DNA from: an uncultured Ruminococcus sp.
Lineage (GTDB): Bacteria > Bacillota > Clostridia > Oscillospirales > CAG-272
NCBI GenBank assembly: GCA_902762505.1
Contig: CACWOQ010000019.1
Location: forward strand, 1-52,187
Length of the DNA stretch: 52,187 nucleotides
Direction: 5' to 3'
Below the pieces are notes generated by a model that was not told the origin of the DNA, did not search any database, and saw only the letters and a list, made by a program, of their open reading frames with translations. This document shows, in pieces, positions 1-8,676 of the stretch. Numbering within the stretch: position 1 is the stretch's first letter; each line of letters starts with the position of its first letter. The position numbers and the translations under genes are program-made.

Positions 1-13
1 GTCCCTATGGGAC

Positions 14-96
14 AATTTAGCTATCGAGCGCAGCGAGATAATTTAGCTGCGAGCGACTGCGAGCAATTTAGCTGCGAGCGACTGCGAGCAATTTAG
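14..96. repeat. Tandem 25-26 bp repeat
   Basis: The word AATTTAGCT recurs at 14, 40, 65 and 90, spaced 26, 25 and 25 bases. The spacer between the last copies is the same GC-rich word (GCGAGCGACTGCGAGC) twice; the first copy is diverged. No conserved palindromic repeat with unique spacers is present, so this is not a CRISPR array. It sits next to the hairpin repeat at 139-230 and probably belongs to the same dispersed element. Confidence 0.75.
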
Positions 97-138
97 CTGT
101 TTTCAGAATCATTCTTAATATCAGAGCGGTTAGAACAA

Positions 139-230
139 GCTGAAAGAAAATAACCCACTATGACACTTTCTCTATTCGAAAGATGTCAAAGTGGGCTTGT
201 TTCTTCTTTATGCTGCCTCTCTCTTCGGCG
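139..230. repeat. Dispersed hairpin repeat, copy 1
   Basis: This stretch matches 30007-30097 over about 90 bases. It holds a two-part stem: outer arms CCCAC (154-158) and GTGGG (191-195), inner arms GACACTTTC (162-170) and GAAAGATGTC (178-187). In the other copy the outer pair is CCCGC/GCGGG, so paired bases change together. T-rich runs follow the stem on either strand, so it may also terminate the leftward gene ending at 236. Function is inferred, not known. Confidence 0.7.
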
Positions 231-235
231 GTTTT

Positions 236-964
236 TTATTTTATGACGCCGGAGAGCATTTCCCCGTCGAAAACAACGGAGCCTCTCTCCTCATCCGCCT
301 CCGTCTCGTCGGGCGTGCGGATCATTCTGTCGAACCATTCGACCGTCGATTCCCCGTTTTTATTCACCCGGGAAATAAACGTACGCTGAAGCGTTCCCTC
401 ATAGCAGCATTTTTCTATCGAATCTCCGTCAAATGTACATCTGAGGCTGTCCCTCGTTTCGCCGTTGACGGACAAAACGATCTCAAAGCTGCCTGCGTCT
501 GCGTCATATGTCATTTCGTATACGTATTCATCGCTCTTTTTCATCGCAGTGAATACGGCGGTATTCCCTTCTTCGCTGTAGCCTTTGTTTTCAAATCCGC
601 GAAGAGTGAAGTAAATGCCGAGCGTCTGCTCCGAGTTTCTGTCGAAAAACATTTCCGCAACGTCGAGCAGATCTGCGTCGTGTTCGTATGCCGTTATGCC
701 GTACGCGTATTTCTGACCGATCAAAGAATTTATGGCTGACGCGGTATTCATGAAATATTCCTCGTCCGCGGCCTTAAATTCGGTAAACAGTTTTCTGTAT
801 TCGGCGTGAGGCTGATCTTCCGGGATGACTGTGTCCGTCACCGTATCGCTGAGAAGACTTTCTATTACGTCCGGCACGTCGGCGCGGCATGAGCACATCA
901 AAAGCGAAACGGCGGATAACGAGATCAAAATACCCCATCTTATTTTTTTCAAAGCATTATCCAA
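236..964 (-). CDS. Putative secreted lipoprotein, unknown function
   Basis: A 242-residue protein with a basic N-terminus (KKIR), a hydrophobic stretch and a cysteine after it (SLLMCSC), which fits a lipoprotein signal peptide with a poor lipobox. The rest is soluble, charged and shows no domain I recognise. The open frame starts at a TTG (964); a second TTG at 952 is also possible, and the ribosome site is weak for both. It has its own promoter (1013-1041) and follows asnA by about 110 bases on the same strand. The downstream side is a hairpin repeat that could act as terminator. Export is fairly likely; the role is unknown. Confidence 0.75.
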   Translation of the reverse strand: MDNALKKIRWGILISLSAVSLLMCSCRADVPDVIESLLSDTVTDTVIPEDQPHAEYRKLFTEFKAADEEYFMNTASAINSLIGQKYAYGITAYEHDADLLDVAEMFFDRNSEQTLGIYFTLRGFENKGYSEEGNTAVFTAMKKSDEYVYEMTYDADAGSFEIVLSVNGETRDSLRCTFDGDSIEKCCYEGTLQRTFISRVNKNGESTVEWFDRMIRTPDETEADEERGSVVFDGEMLSGVIK

Positions 965-1012
965 CCTTATGCAGTATTATGCCGTCCGCATCATTTGCGG
1001 ACAGACAGCATG

Positions 1013-1041
1013 ATTATACACTATTTTATGCGTCTTTGCAA
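1013..1041 (-). promoter_or_regulatory. Sigma-A promoter of the 964 lipoprotein gene
   Basis: Read on the minus strand: -35 TTGCAA (1036-1041), 17-base spacer, -10 TATAAT (1013-1018). A short GTCCGC/GCGGAC hairpin follows in the leader. Confidence 0.75.
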
Positions 1042-1072
1042 TATGAAATAATAAAAATTTACAAATTCGTCG

Positions 1073-2083
1073 TCAGAGCAGTATTATACCGTTTTCGGCG
1101 CATATACGTTCCGTCTCGCGGTCCCACACCGACGACTGGACCTCTCCGATATGCGCTTTGTTCATTATCAGCATACAAAGCCTTGACTGGCCTATGCCGC
1201 CGCCGATGGTTTGAGGAAGCTCTCCGTTGAGCAGCGCGCGGTGGAACGGCTTGTTCACCCATTCGTCGCATCCGCGTTCGTGGAGCTGCGACAAAAGCGA
1301 TTCTTTGTTCACTCTGATGCCCATGCTCGATACCTCGAACGGAATGTCAAGCAGCTCGTTGTAAAAGATTATATCTCCGTTTAGGCTCCAGTCGTCGTAG
1401 TCCGGCGCGCGTCCGTCGTGGACGGATCCGTCGGACAGCCGGCAGCCGATCTGCGAAATAAAGACGGTACCGTATTCGCGCGATATCAGCAGCTCGCGTT
1501 CTTTCGGCGACTTGTCCGGGTATTTTTGAAGAAGCTCTTCGCTTGTAATGAACACTACGTTCTTTTCAAGTCTGTGGCTCAGTACGGGATATATGTTCAT
1601 GAGCGCTTCCTGCGTATCGCAGATGCAGCCGACGATCGTTTTTACTGTTTGCCTCAGATATTCCGTGTTTCTCTGCTCCTCGGTTATTATCTTTTCCCAG
1701 TCCCACTGGTCGACGTATACGGAATGGATATTGTCGAGACTGTCCTCGTCGCGTCTTATTGCGTTCATATCCGTATAAAGACCGCGCCCGGCGGAAAAGC
1801 CGTATTTCGACAGCGCCATGCGTTTCCATTTGGCGAGAGAATGTACGATTGAAGCTCTGCATCCCGCCGCGGGGATGTCAAAATCGACCGGACGCTCCGT
1901 CCCGTTCAGTCCGTCGTTTAAGCCCGACGATTCTATGACCATAAGAGGCGCGGAAACTCTCTGGAGTCCGAGCATCCCTATAAGGTTATCCTGAAAAATG
2001 CGTTTTGTAAGCGCTATCGCCTTTTGAGTTTCATACAGATCGAGCGAGGATCTGTATCCCTTCGGTACTATTACTGTGTTCAT
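1073..2083 (-). CDS. asnA: Aspartate-ammonia ligase (asparagine synthetase A)
   Basis: AsnA makes asparagine from aspartate, ammonia and ATP in the cytoplasm. The protein is 336 residues, the normal family length, and carries the expected class-II synthetase-like motifs: VHSLAKWKR near residue 80, HSVYVDQWDWE near 120, RAPDYDDWS in the middle, and GGGIGQSRL near 297. Its ATG at 2083 shares one base with the TAA stop of ispE (TAATG), so translation of the two is probably coupled. It ends an operon that begins with the LRR and cohesin genes; the pairing with isoprenoid synthesis has no obvious functional logic. No defects seen. Confidence 0.96.
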   Translation of the reverse strand: MNTVIVPKGYRSSLDLYETQKAIALTKRIFQDNLIGMLGLQRVSAPLMVIESSGLNDGLNGTERPVDFDIPAAGCRASIVHSLAKWKRMALSKYGFSAGRGLYTDMNAIRRDEDSLDNIHSVYVDQWDWEKIITEEQRNTEYLRQTVKTIVGCICDTQEALMNIYPVLSHRLEKNVVFITSEELLQKYPDKSPKERELLISREYGTVFISQIGCRLSDGSVHDGRAPDYDDWSLNGDIIFYNELLDIPFEVSSMGIRVNKESLLSQLHERGCDEWVNKPFHRALLNGELPQTIGGGIGQSRLCMLIMNKAHIGEVQSSVWDRETERICAENGIILL

Positions 2084-2937
2084 TATATTTCTCCGTATTC
2101 CGGTTTACAGATAAAACAGTATCTGCCGGATCCCTTCAGTATTCTTTCGGCTTTCCGTGCGTCGTCCGGGTCGCGATAGATCCCGAGCACCGACGGTCCG
2201 CTTCCGCTCATGACAGCTCCGACGGCGTTATGCGCTTTCATGATCCGCTTTATTTCTCCGTCAAAATCTCCTATCTGTTCAAACGCGTTATATAGCCCGG
2301 ACGAAAGCTCTTCAAGCGAGCCTTTTGTGATCGCTTCCGCGACAGGCTCGCAGCTGCGTATGACTCTGTGATCGACCCGGTCAAGCGTCTCATATGCTTT
2401 TTTTGTCGAAACTCTCGAATCCCCTTTTGATATAAGTATCGTGCAGTCGGGCAGCGTGCCGAGCCGTTCAAGCTCGTCTCCTATGCCGCGCGCCCGGCAC
2501 AGTCCGCGTTCGAGGCAGAACGGAACGTCTGCCCCGAGCGATCTTGCCGCGGCGTGAAGCTCGCTTTTTGAAAGCGGATCGCCGTAAAGCCTGTTCATTG
2601 CGGACAGAGTCGCAGCCGCGTCTGTCGATCCGCCGCCGAGCCCTGCCGATACCGGTATGTGCTTTTCAAGCTTGATTTTCACACCGCCTTTGATATTCGT
2701 CAGTTCATAGAACAGCTTTGCCGCGCGGCAAGCGAGATTCCCTTCGTATACAAGAGACGGGACGCTGCACGCGAGCGTCGTCTCACCGTCTGTTTTTTCA
2801 AAAGTCAGCACGTCGTACAGACTGACGCTCTGCATAACGCTTTCTATATTGTGATATCCGTCCGGACGCCGCCCGCCGATCTCAAGAAAGAGATTTATCT
2901 TTGCGGGGGCGTTGACCGTCAGTGATTCAGACGACAT
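2083..2937 (-). CDS. ispE: 4-diphosphocytidyl-2-C-methyl-D-erythritol kinase
   Basis: IspE phosphorylates CDP-methylerythritol in the MEP route to isoprenoid precursors. The 284-residue protein has the GHMP-kinase pattern: PAKINLFLEI at 11-20, the ATP loop PVSAGLGGGSTDAAAT at 95-110, GADVPF in the middle and SGSGPSV near the C-terminus. A longer open frame runs to 3036, but the ATG at 2937 is chosen because AAAGGAAAT stands just before it and the extra residues are arginine-rich and would overlap the cohesin gene. The stop overlaps the asnA start by one base. It begins 8 bases after the cohesin-gene stop. Confidence 0.96.
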   Translation of the reverse strand: MSSESLTVNAPAKINLFLEIGGRRPDGYHNIESVMQSVSLYDVLTFEKTDGETTLACSVPSLVYEGNLACRAAKLFYELTNIKGGVKIKLEKHIPVSAGLGGGSTDAAATLSAMNRLYGDPLSKSELHAAARSLGADVPFCLERGLCRARGIGDELERLGTLPDCTILISKGDSRVSTKKAYETLDRVDHRVIRSCEPVAEAITKGSLEELSSGLYNAFEQIGDFDGEIKRIMKAHNAVGAVMSGSGPSVLGIYRDPDDARKAERILKGSGRYCFICKPEYGEI

Positions 2938-2945
2938 AAAGAGTA

Positions 2946-4310
2946 TTATTTCCTTTCTTTTATTGAGCCGAGAACAAGCATACAGCCGATCACCGCTATA
3001 ACGACGCCGCCGATGCACGACGCGACGGCGACCCACATCGGAACGCTGCGCTTCATAACGCCGATGATCCCTTCGCCGTCCGTCACTTCGGTGACGGTGT
3101 CCGTACCGGTTTTTGCGGGGTCTGACGTTTCGGGCTCATTCGCTTCCGCGTCGGAAGACTCGGGCGCGGTTTCGGTATCCGGTTCGGTATCCGTTGTGAC
3201 GGAGTCCGTGCCGGTATCCTCCGGCGGATCTGTTTCCGGTTCCGTTTCGGTTTCCGTTTCCGAGTCTGTTGACGCTGTATATTCCGGCATTCTCATAACG
3301 GTAACGGTATATTCCGCCGTGCTCCCGTCCTCCGCCGTGCACAGAACGACGACCGTGTTCTCACCGGTATCGAGTGATTCTCCTCCCGTCACGGACAGGG
3401 ACGCTTTTGCGTCCTTCGGAGTCGCCGTGACGGTCGCCGACGTCACCTCGTACGGAACGTAAACGATATAGTCGTAAACGCCGTCGGACAGCTCGGGCGA
3501 AATACGCCCTTCCGCGCAGGTCAGCCTCGAAAGCCCCGTTTCGGACGACGGGACGTAATCGGGATCCTGCTTCATCACAGCCCTCACGGTATACGTTTCC
3601 GTGCTTCCGTTTTCCGCCGTTACCTTGATACGTATCGTATTTTCACCGACGGATAATCTTGATCCGCTCACCTCGACCGAGGCTTCGCCGTCCGACGCGG
3701 CGGTATTTATTTTAAGCGCAGATCTTGTATATTCGACCTGCCCGTCGATACGGTATTCTTTGACTGACGGCGAAAATTCGGGCGTCAGCTTATAGCCGTC
3801 TACGGAAAGGGATTTCAGCGTACAGTCGGACGAAAGGGGTCTTGCGACGGTCAGCGTGTACGAGGCGGTCAACCCGTTAAGCTCGTCGCTTCCGTCCGAA
3901 ACCTGAGTTACGTTCGCCCTGACGGTAAGCTTTTCATCGGTTTTTGCGTTTGAATTCACCTTGAAATTCAGCGTTACGACGGTCGACTGCGAATCGATCG
4001 GAGATTTGAAGCCGTTGTTTTCCTCAGCCCAGATCTGCAGCTTTCCGTCGCCTCCGTTCACCTCAACGCGCCAGTTGCGCAAGGCGCCCGACGACGAGCT
4101 GAACGTGAGCTTTGAGCTGTCGTACGTTATCTCGGCAAGGATTCCGCAGATGCCGGAGCCGTCAGCTTTGAACGCTACGGCAACGCTGTTTCCGGCGCGC
4201 GCGGAAGACGGTCCGGTGAGCGAAAACGAGGCCTTCAGCACAGCCGACGGCGTCAACGCCATCGCGGCGGCGACCGCTGCCGCGATCACAATGCAAATGA
4301 TTTTTTTCAC
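2946..4310 (-). CDS. Membrane-anchored cohesin-domain surface protein
   Basis: A 454-residue exported protein. Residues 1-28 form a signal peptide. Residues about 29-155 look like a cohesin-type beta sandwich (AGNSVAVAF, AEITYDSSKLTF, STVVTLNFKV). Two cadherin-like beta-sandwich repeats follow (about 160-250 and 255-345, each with a LxSGENT/LDTGENT and AEDGSTxxYTV pattern). A linker rich in T, E, D, S and P (about 345-415) leads to one membrane span (about 424-448) and a KERK tail. The start is a GTG with GGGAGA upstream. The gene begins 19 bases after the dockerin-bearing protein in the same operon, so it is a natural candidate receptor for it. Cohesin assignment is by pattern only. Confidence 0.8.
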   Translation of the reverse strand: MKKIICIVIAAAVAAAMALTPSAVLKASFSLTGPSSARAGNSVAVAFKADGSGICGILAEITYDSSKLTFSSSSGALRNWRVEVNGGDGKLQIWAEENNGFKSPIDSQSTVVTLNFKVNSNAKTDEKLTVRANVTQVSDGSDELNGLTASYTLTVARPLSSDCTLKSLSVDGYKLTPEFSPSVKEYRIDGQVEYTRSALKINTAASDGEASVEVSGSRLSVGENTIRIKVTAENGSTETYTVRAVMKQDPDYVPSSETGLSRLTCAEGRISPELSDGVYDYIVYVPYEVTSATVTATPKDAKASLSVTGGESLDTGENTVVVLCTAEDGSTAEYTVTVMRMPEYTASTDSETETETEPETDPPEDTGTDSVTTDTEPDTETAPESSDAEANEPETSDPAKTGTDTVTEVTDGEGIIGVMKRSVPMWVAVASCIGGVVIAVIGCMLVLGSIKERK

Positions 4311-4329
4311 CGTTTCATGTCTCCCTTCG

Positions 4330-7300
4330 TCAGTATCTGTTCTGCGACGGCGCCGTGCCGTTCTGTATGTTGAGTTTAAGCTTTAGATAGTCGGTGATCG
4401 TTATCTTTCCGTCGCCGTTGACGTCGCACGCGTATTCGGCGAAAGCAGCGAGCTCTTTGCCTGTAAGGATCCTGTTTTTGATCTGCAGGTAGTCCGTCAT
4501 CGTTGTTTTACCGTCGCCGTTGACGTCTCCCGTCATAACGACGGTGTATCTGTCAACGATCTTGCCCGAGACGTACAGTCTGACTTCGCATCCCGTGCCG
4601 ACGGCTCCGTCCTTCAGCTCCTCGCCGTTTTTAAAGACCGTGAGCCTGTCGCCGTCTTTGAAATTGGATTTGAAGCGCGAAACCGTTGTTCCCGGCTCGA
4701 CAAGACTGCAAACTCCGTTCGCCGTATTGAGGAAATACACGTCGGATACGATTTTCTGTATTTCCGGCATTGTGTACGACGCGCTCGATACGGCTGACGC
4801 TTCGTGCGTCGCCGTTTCGGCGTACCGCTGATAGATTATGTAAGTTTTACCGGGCGTAAGACCCGTATATGCCGTCCGCTCCGAGAAGCCGCCGTCCGCT
4901 CCGAGTCTGTATTCGCATCCGTCGACCGACTTTATTGTCAGCGTCGTTTCGGTACTGCTCTGCACTGCGGGCTTCGGCGGAGTCTGCGGCTTGCCCTTTC
5001 CGACGGTAAGCTGTCCGCTCGTGACCGTGCCGCCGACCTTTCCGGATCCCGTCACGGCGACGGAGATCTTTCTGCCGACGTCTTCCGCCGACGGAGTGTA
5101 CGCGCGGTCCTCTTCGCCGGGGATTGCCGTGCCGTCCCTGTACCATTGATATGTTACCGGGACGTTATGAGGCAGCACGTCCGTAAGATCGGCTGAAAGC
5201 GTCGTCCCGTACCTCGGATCGCCGGTTATCCTGACGGTGCCGGAAAGGTACGCGGGATCGACCGTCACGGTAAATTCCGCAACAGCTCCGCCGTAGCTTA
5301 CCGTCGCCTTCTTTTCTCCGGGCTCCGACGTATCGCATTCCAGCGAATAGCCTTCCGTGACGACAGCGGTTTTTCCGGTGCCGTCCCGGTAATACAGCTC
5401 GAGTCCCGTCGCGTCGATCTCCTCATACACGGAGTATTCCAGTTTATCGGGCGTCTTTTTTACCGAAAGCACGGGCTGATACGGATCGCCGTAAAGCTCG
5501 ATTATGTTCTCGTGTCTGTACAGATAAACGCCGGCGGCGTTGTTCGATATGACGTCGAGTCTGTCGCCGTGCAGATAATATCTTTCGCTTGAAGTCGGCT
5601 GTCTTTGCATGATATGCTCGCCGAGCGGAAGGCTTACGCCGTAGACGGATATATCGACGGAATACGCTTTTACGGCAAGTCCGGCGACAGACGACGCGTA
5701 CGATACGTACTCCGCGTCTCTGTTTTCGGTAACGCGCAGCGTTCCCTTCACCGGCGAATAAGTCGTATAAAGACCGTGAGACGAGCAGTATGAAAACTCG
5801 AACGGAATGCCGTTTTCCGTACAGTACGAATGAGCGTCGGAGCCTTTTCCGCACATCACGTAAACACAAGACAGGGACGTTACGGCGGCGGAATCGGGAA
5901 TATACACAGTCAGCCCGGAGCAGCCGGCGAACGGATCGTCGCCGAGCTTGCGCAGAGACTGCGGCAGAAGAAGAAGCGAAAGTCCGTGGCATTCTCCGAA
6001 CGCGCGGTCGCCTATTTCGTTAACGGATGACTTGAAGGTGATCGTGTCTGCGTAACGGCAGTTGTAAAACGCGTAAGCGCCTATCTTTGTCACCTTTTCT
6101 ACCGTGAAATCGCCTTTATAAGCCTTCGGTACGCATACGAGCGTGTCCGAGGCGCAGAGCGCGCCGTTGACTGAGCTGTAGACCGGGTTCGACGAATTGA
6201 CGACGAACCGTTCGACAGAGCTCGCCTCGGAAAATGCTCTTTCGTCGATCGACGTGACGGACGCCGGGATCATAACGGTCTTAACGGTCGAGTCACCCGG
6301 AAACGCAAACGCCGAAACCGACACGGTGCCGGCGTGTATCTGATATGTTCCGGCGCCCGTATTCTGAGGACAGAATACAGTCAACGGATCGAAGCCCCGG
6401 ACAATACATAAACGATCTGCCGGATACCTCCGTCACGCTTGACGGCAGAACGATACTTTCAAGATTTACGCAGTACGTGAAGGCAAACTCGCCTATCACA
6501 GTCACGCCGTCGGGTACGACCGCCTCGTCTTCCGAATTCTCCGGATATCTGTAAAGCGTTTTGCCGTCCTTTGAGTAAAGCGCGCCCGATACGGAAGAAT
6601 AATTCGCGTTCATCAGATCAACGTTTATCGCAACGAGCGAAAAGCACCCGTCGAACGCGGACGCGTCTATACAGGTCACGGTCTGCGGAACGTTCACGAC
6701 GCTTATCCCGCTGTACGCGAACGCGAGCGGATCGATCGCCGTGACGGTTTTCCCGGATAAAGTCTCCGGAATTTTGCAGAACACGCCGCCGCGGTAACCG
6801 GTTATATGCACGCCGTCCGGTTTGATTTCATACGAAAAATCTCCGTCGGGACCGGTGACCGTGACGGTACAGACGGCTTTTTTGCCGTAATAACGCGAAT
6901 AGACGGTAACGTCCGTAACGCCCGCCGAGACCGCGGTAACGACTCCTTCAGCCGAAACGACAGCCACGGAATCGTCCCCACTTATATAAACGAGCTCCGG
7001 AAGCGACGCGTCGGACGGCGTAACGGAAGCGTTCAGTCCGGCGCTTTGACCCGGTTCGAGCGACAGCGTTTTTTCCGCGCTCACCGAGCTTACGCCTTTA
7101 AGTGACGATACCGGCCCCGCTGAAACGATACGGAAGCCGTATTCTCCGCCGGTCGACGATAAAAGCGAGAGCTTTACCGTATCGCCGTCTATGAATACCG
7201 TTTTCGATGCGGACGACGTTCCCGAATACACGGCGTATACGCCGCCGTTTTTATCGCTGAGAGTGAGTGAGTCCGCCGCAGAGAGCCTGTCAGACGACGA

Positions 7301-8536
7301 AAACGTCACCGCTATGCGTGACGGAGACCCGGGGACGGTATATGAATAATTGAACACGCCGGTACCGTACGGATGGTCTGACGCAAGTACCGATCCTCCG
7401 TCCGACACGGTGACGGTTATGACGGCGCAGTCTCCGCCGTTGAAAGAAACGGCGTAAACGTAAGCCACGCCTTCGCGGACGGCGGTTATCTTATCGCCGT
7501 CGATCAGCACGCATTCGGACGAGCTGTAAAGTCCGCAGCCTCCTTCGGCTGACGCGGGCGAATCGACACTCTGCCCGTTTTTAAGCGTTATCGAAGACGA
7601 TCTTACCGTAACGGCGGAATAAACGGATCCGAAGTTGTCCGGTACTTTGTCGCAGAGGTCAAACGCGTCTTCGGCGATTTTGCCGGAGGCTGACACGTGT
7701 TCAAGCGACACGCAGCCGAGAAAAGTCGAGCTTTTAATCTCGGTGACCGTGCGCGGTACGGGCGCCGTCTCAAGCGAGGTGCATCCGGCGTAGGTCATCG
7801 CGGGTATAACGGTCTGATTCCCCGGCTTGACGGCGTAAAGACCCGTGTCTGCGAAAAACAGTCCTTCTCCCGTGCCGGACGCGCCGGAGATGTCCGCGAA
7901 TTCAAGGTCGTAACAGCGTGAAAACGCGTAATCGCCGATCGCCCCGGACAGGACCCTTACTGTCCTGACAGCGGATCCGGCAAAAGCATAGCTTCCCGTG
8001 TCACACCCGATCTCAGCATACGTTACATGCGAGGCGTAAAAAGCGCTGTCGCCAATGCGCGCGGCGCCCGACAGATCAACGTCCGAAAGAGCCGAGCCCG
8101 AAAACGCATGATCTCCGACGGATACGCCCGCGGGTATCTTATACGAACCGGTCCTCGCCTGCGGATATCTTACAAGGGTCTTTTTATCCGACGTGAAAAG
8201 CACGCCGTCGACCGCGGTGTATGCTCCCTCCGCCTCAAATTCATAAAGCGAATTCATTGCGGAAAACGAAGACGGCTCGATATCCGTTATATTGTCGCCT
8301 ATTATTATTTTATACGTTGATACGTTTCCGGAAAACGCGCCGGCGGCTATCTTCGTCACCGGCAGACCGGCGTACGTGCGCGGGATCTCGTATTCCGGGG
8401 CGTTGCCTTTATAGGAGACCAGGGTCGCGTATTTACCGTCGTCGGAAATCGAAAACGTCTCGCCTGAGGCGTGTGCCGTCAGCGCTGCAAAAACGCAGAT
8501 CAGTATTACAATAAGCGCGGCAGCCGTTTTTTTCAT
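4330..8536 (-). pseudogene. Giant BspA-like LRR/Ig/dockerin surface protein, split by a one-base frameshift
   Basis: Two overlapping frames (6293-8536 with signal peptide, 4330-6384 without one) read as a single protein of about 1401 residues if one C of the CCCC run at 6395-6398 is removed; the total length is 4207 bases, one more than a multiple of three. At the join the corrected text reads YCPGFDPLTVFCPQN, a typical BspA repeat end. Domains: signal peptide 1-24; BspA-type leucine-rich repeats about 25-290; a Big_2-like Ig domain about 480-565; a second LRR block spanning the frameshift; two Ig-like domains; and a C-terminal type-I dockerin with two DVNGDGK calcium loops. Either a sequencing error, a phase-variable run or a recent mutation. 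Own promoter at 8580-8608; the start has AAAGGAGAT. It heads the operon. Confidence 0.85.
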
Positions 8537-8579
8537 ACGTGAGATCTCCTTTCATCAGAATATACAACTATCCTTTTGT

Positions 8580-8608
8580 ATTATATCATCAATATCTTAC
8601 TTTGTAAA
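8580..8608 (-). promoter_or_regulatory. Sigma-A promoter of the LRR/cohesin/ispE/asnA operon
   Basis: Minus strand: -35 TTTACA (8603-8608), 17-base spacer ending TGA, -10 TATAAT (8580-8585), about 45 bases before the start codon at 8536. Confidence 0.8.
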
Positions 8609-8634
8609 GAGCATAAAATAAAATTTATATTAAA

Positions 8635-8660
8635 AAAGACGGGGATCGCTCCCCGTCTTT
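8635..8660 (-). terminator. Rho-independent terminator after the solute-binding protein
   Basis: Perfect 11-bp stem (8635-8645 with 8650-8660) around a 4-base loop; on the minus strand it is followed by a run of T (the A run at 8632-8637). It closes the hpf-to-solute-binding-protein transcription unit. Confidence 0.9.
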
Positions 8661-8676
8661 CGGTGACAAGCCGGTA

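Noticed and set aside
14..96. CRISPR array
   Set aside because: Copies follow each other without unique spacers and no cas gene is present.
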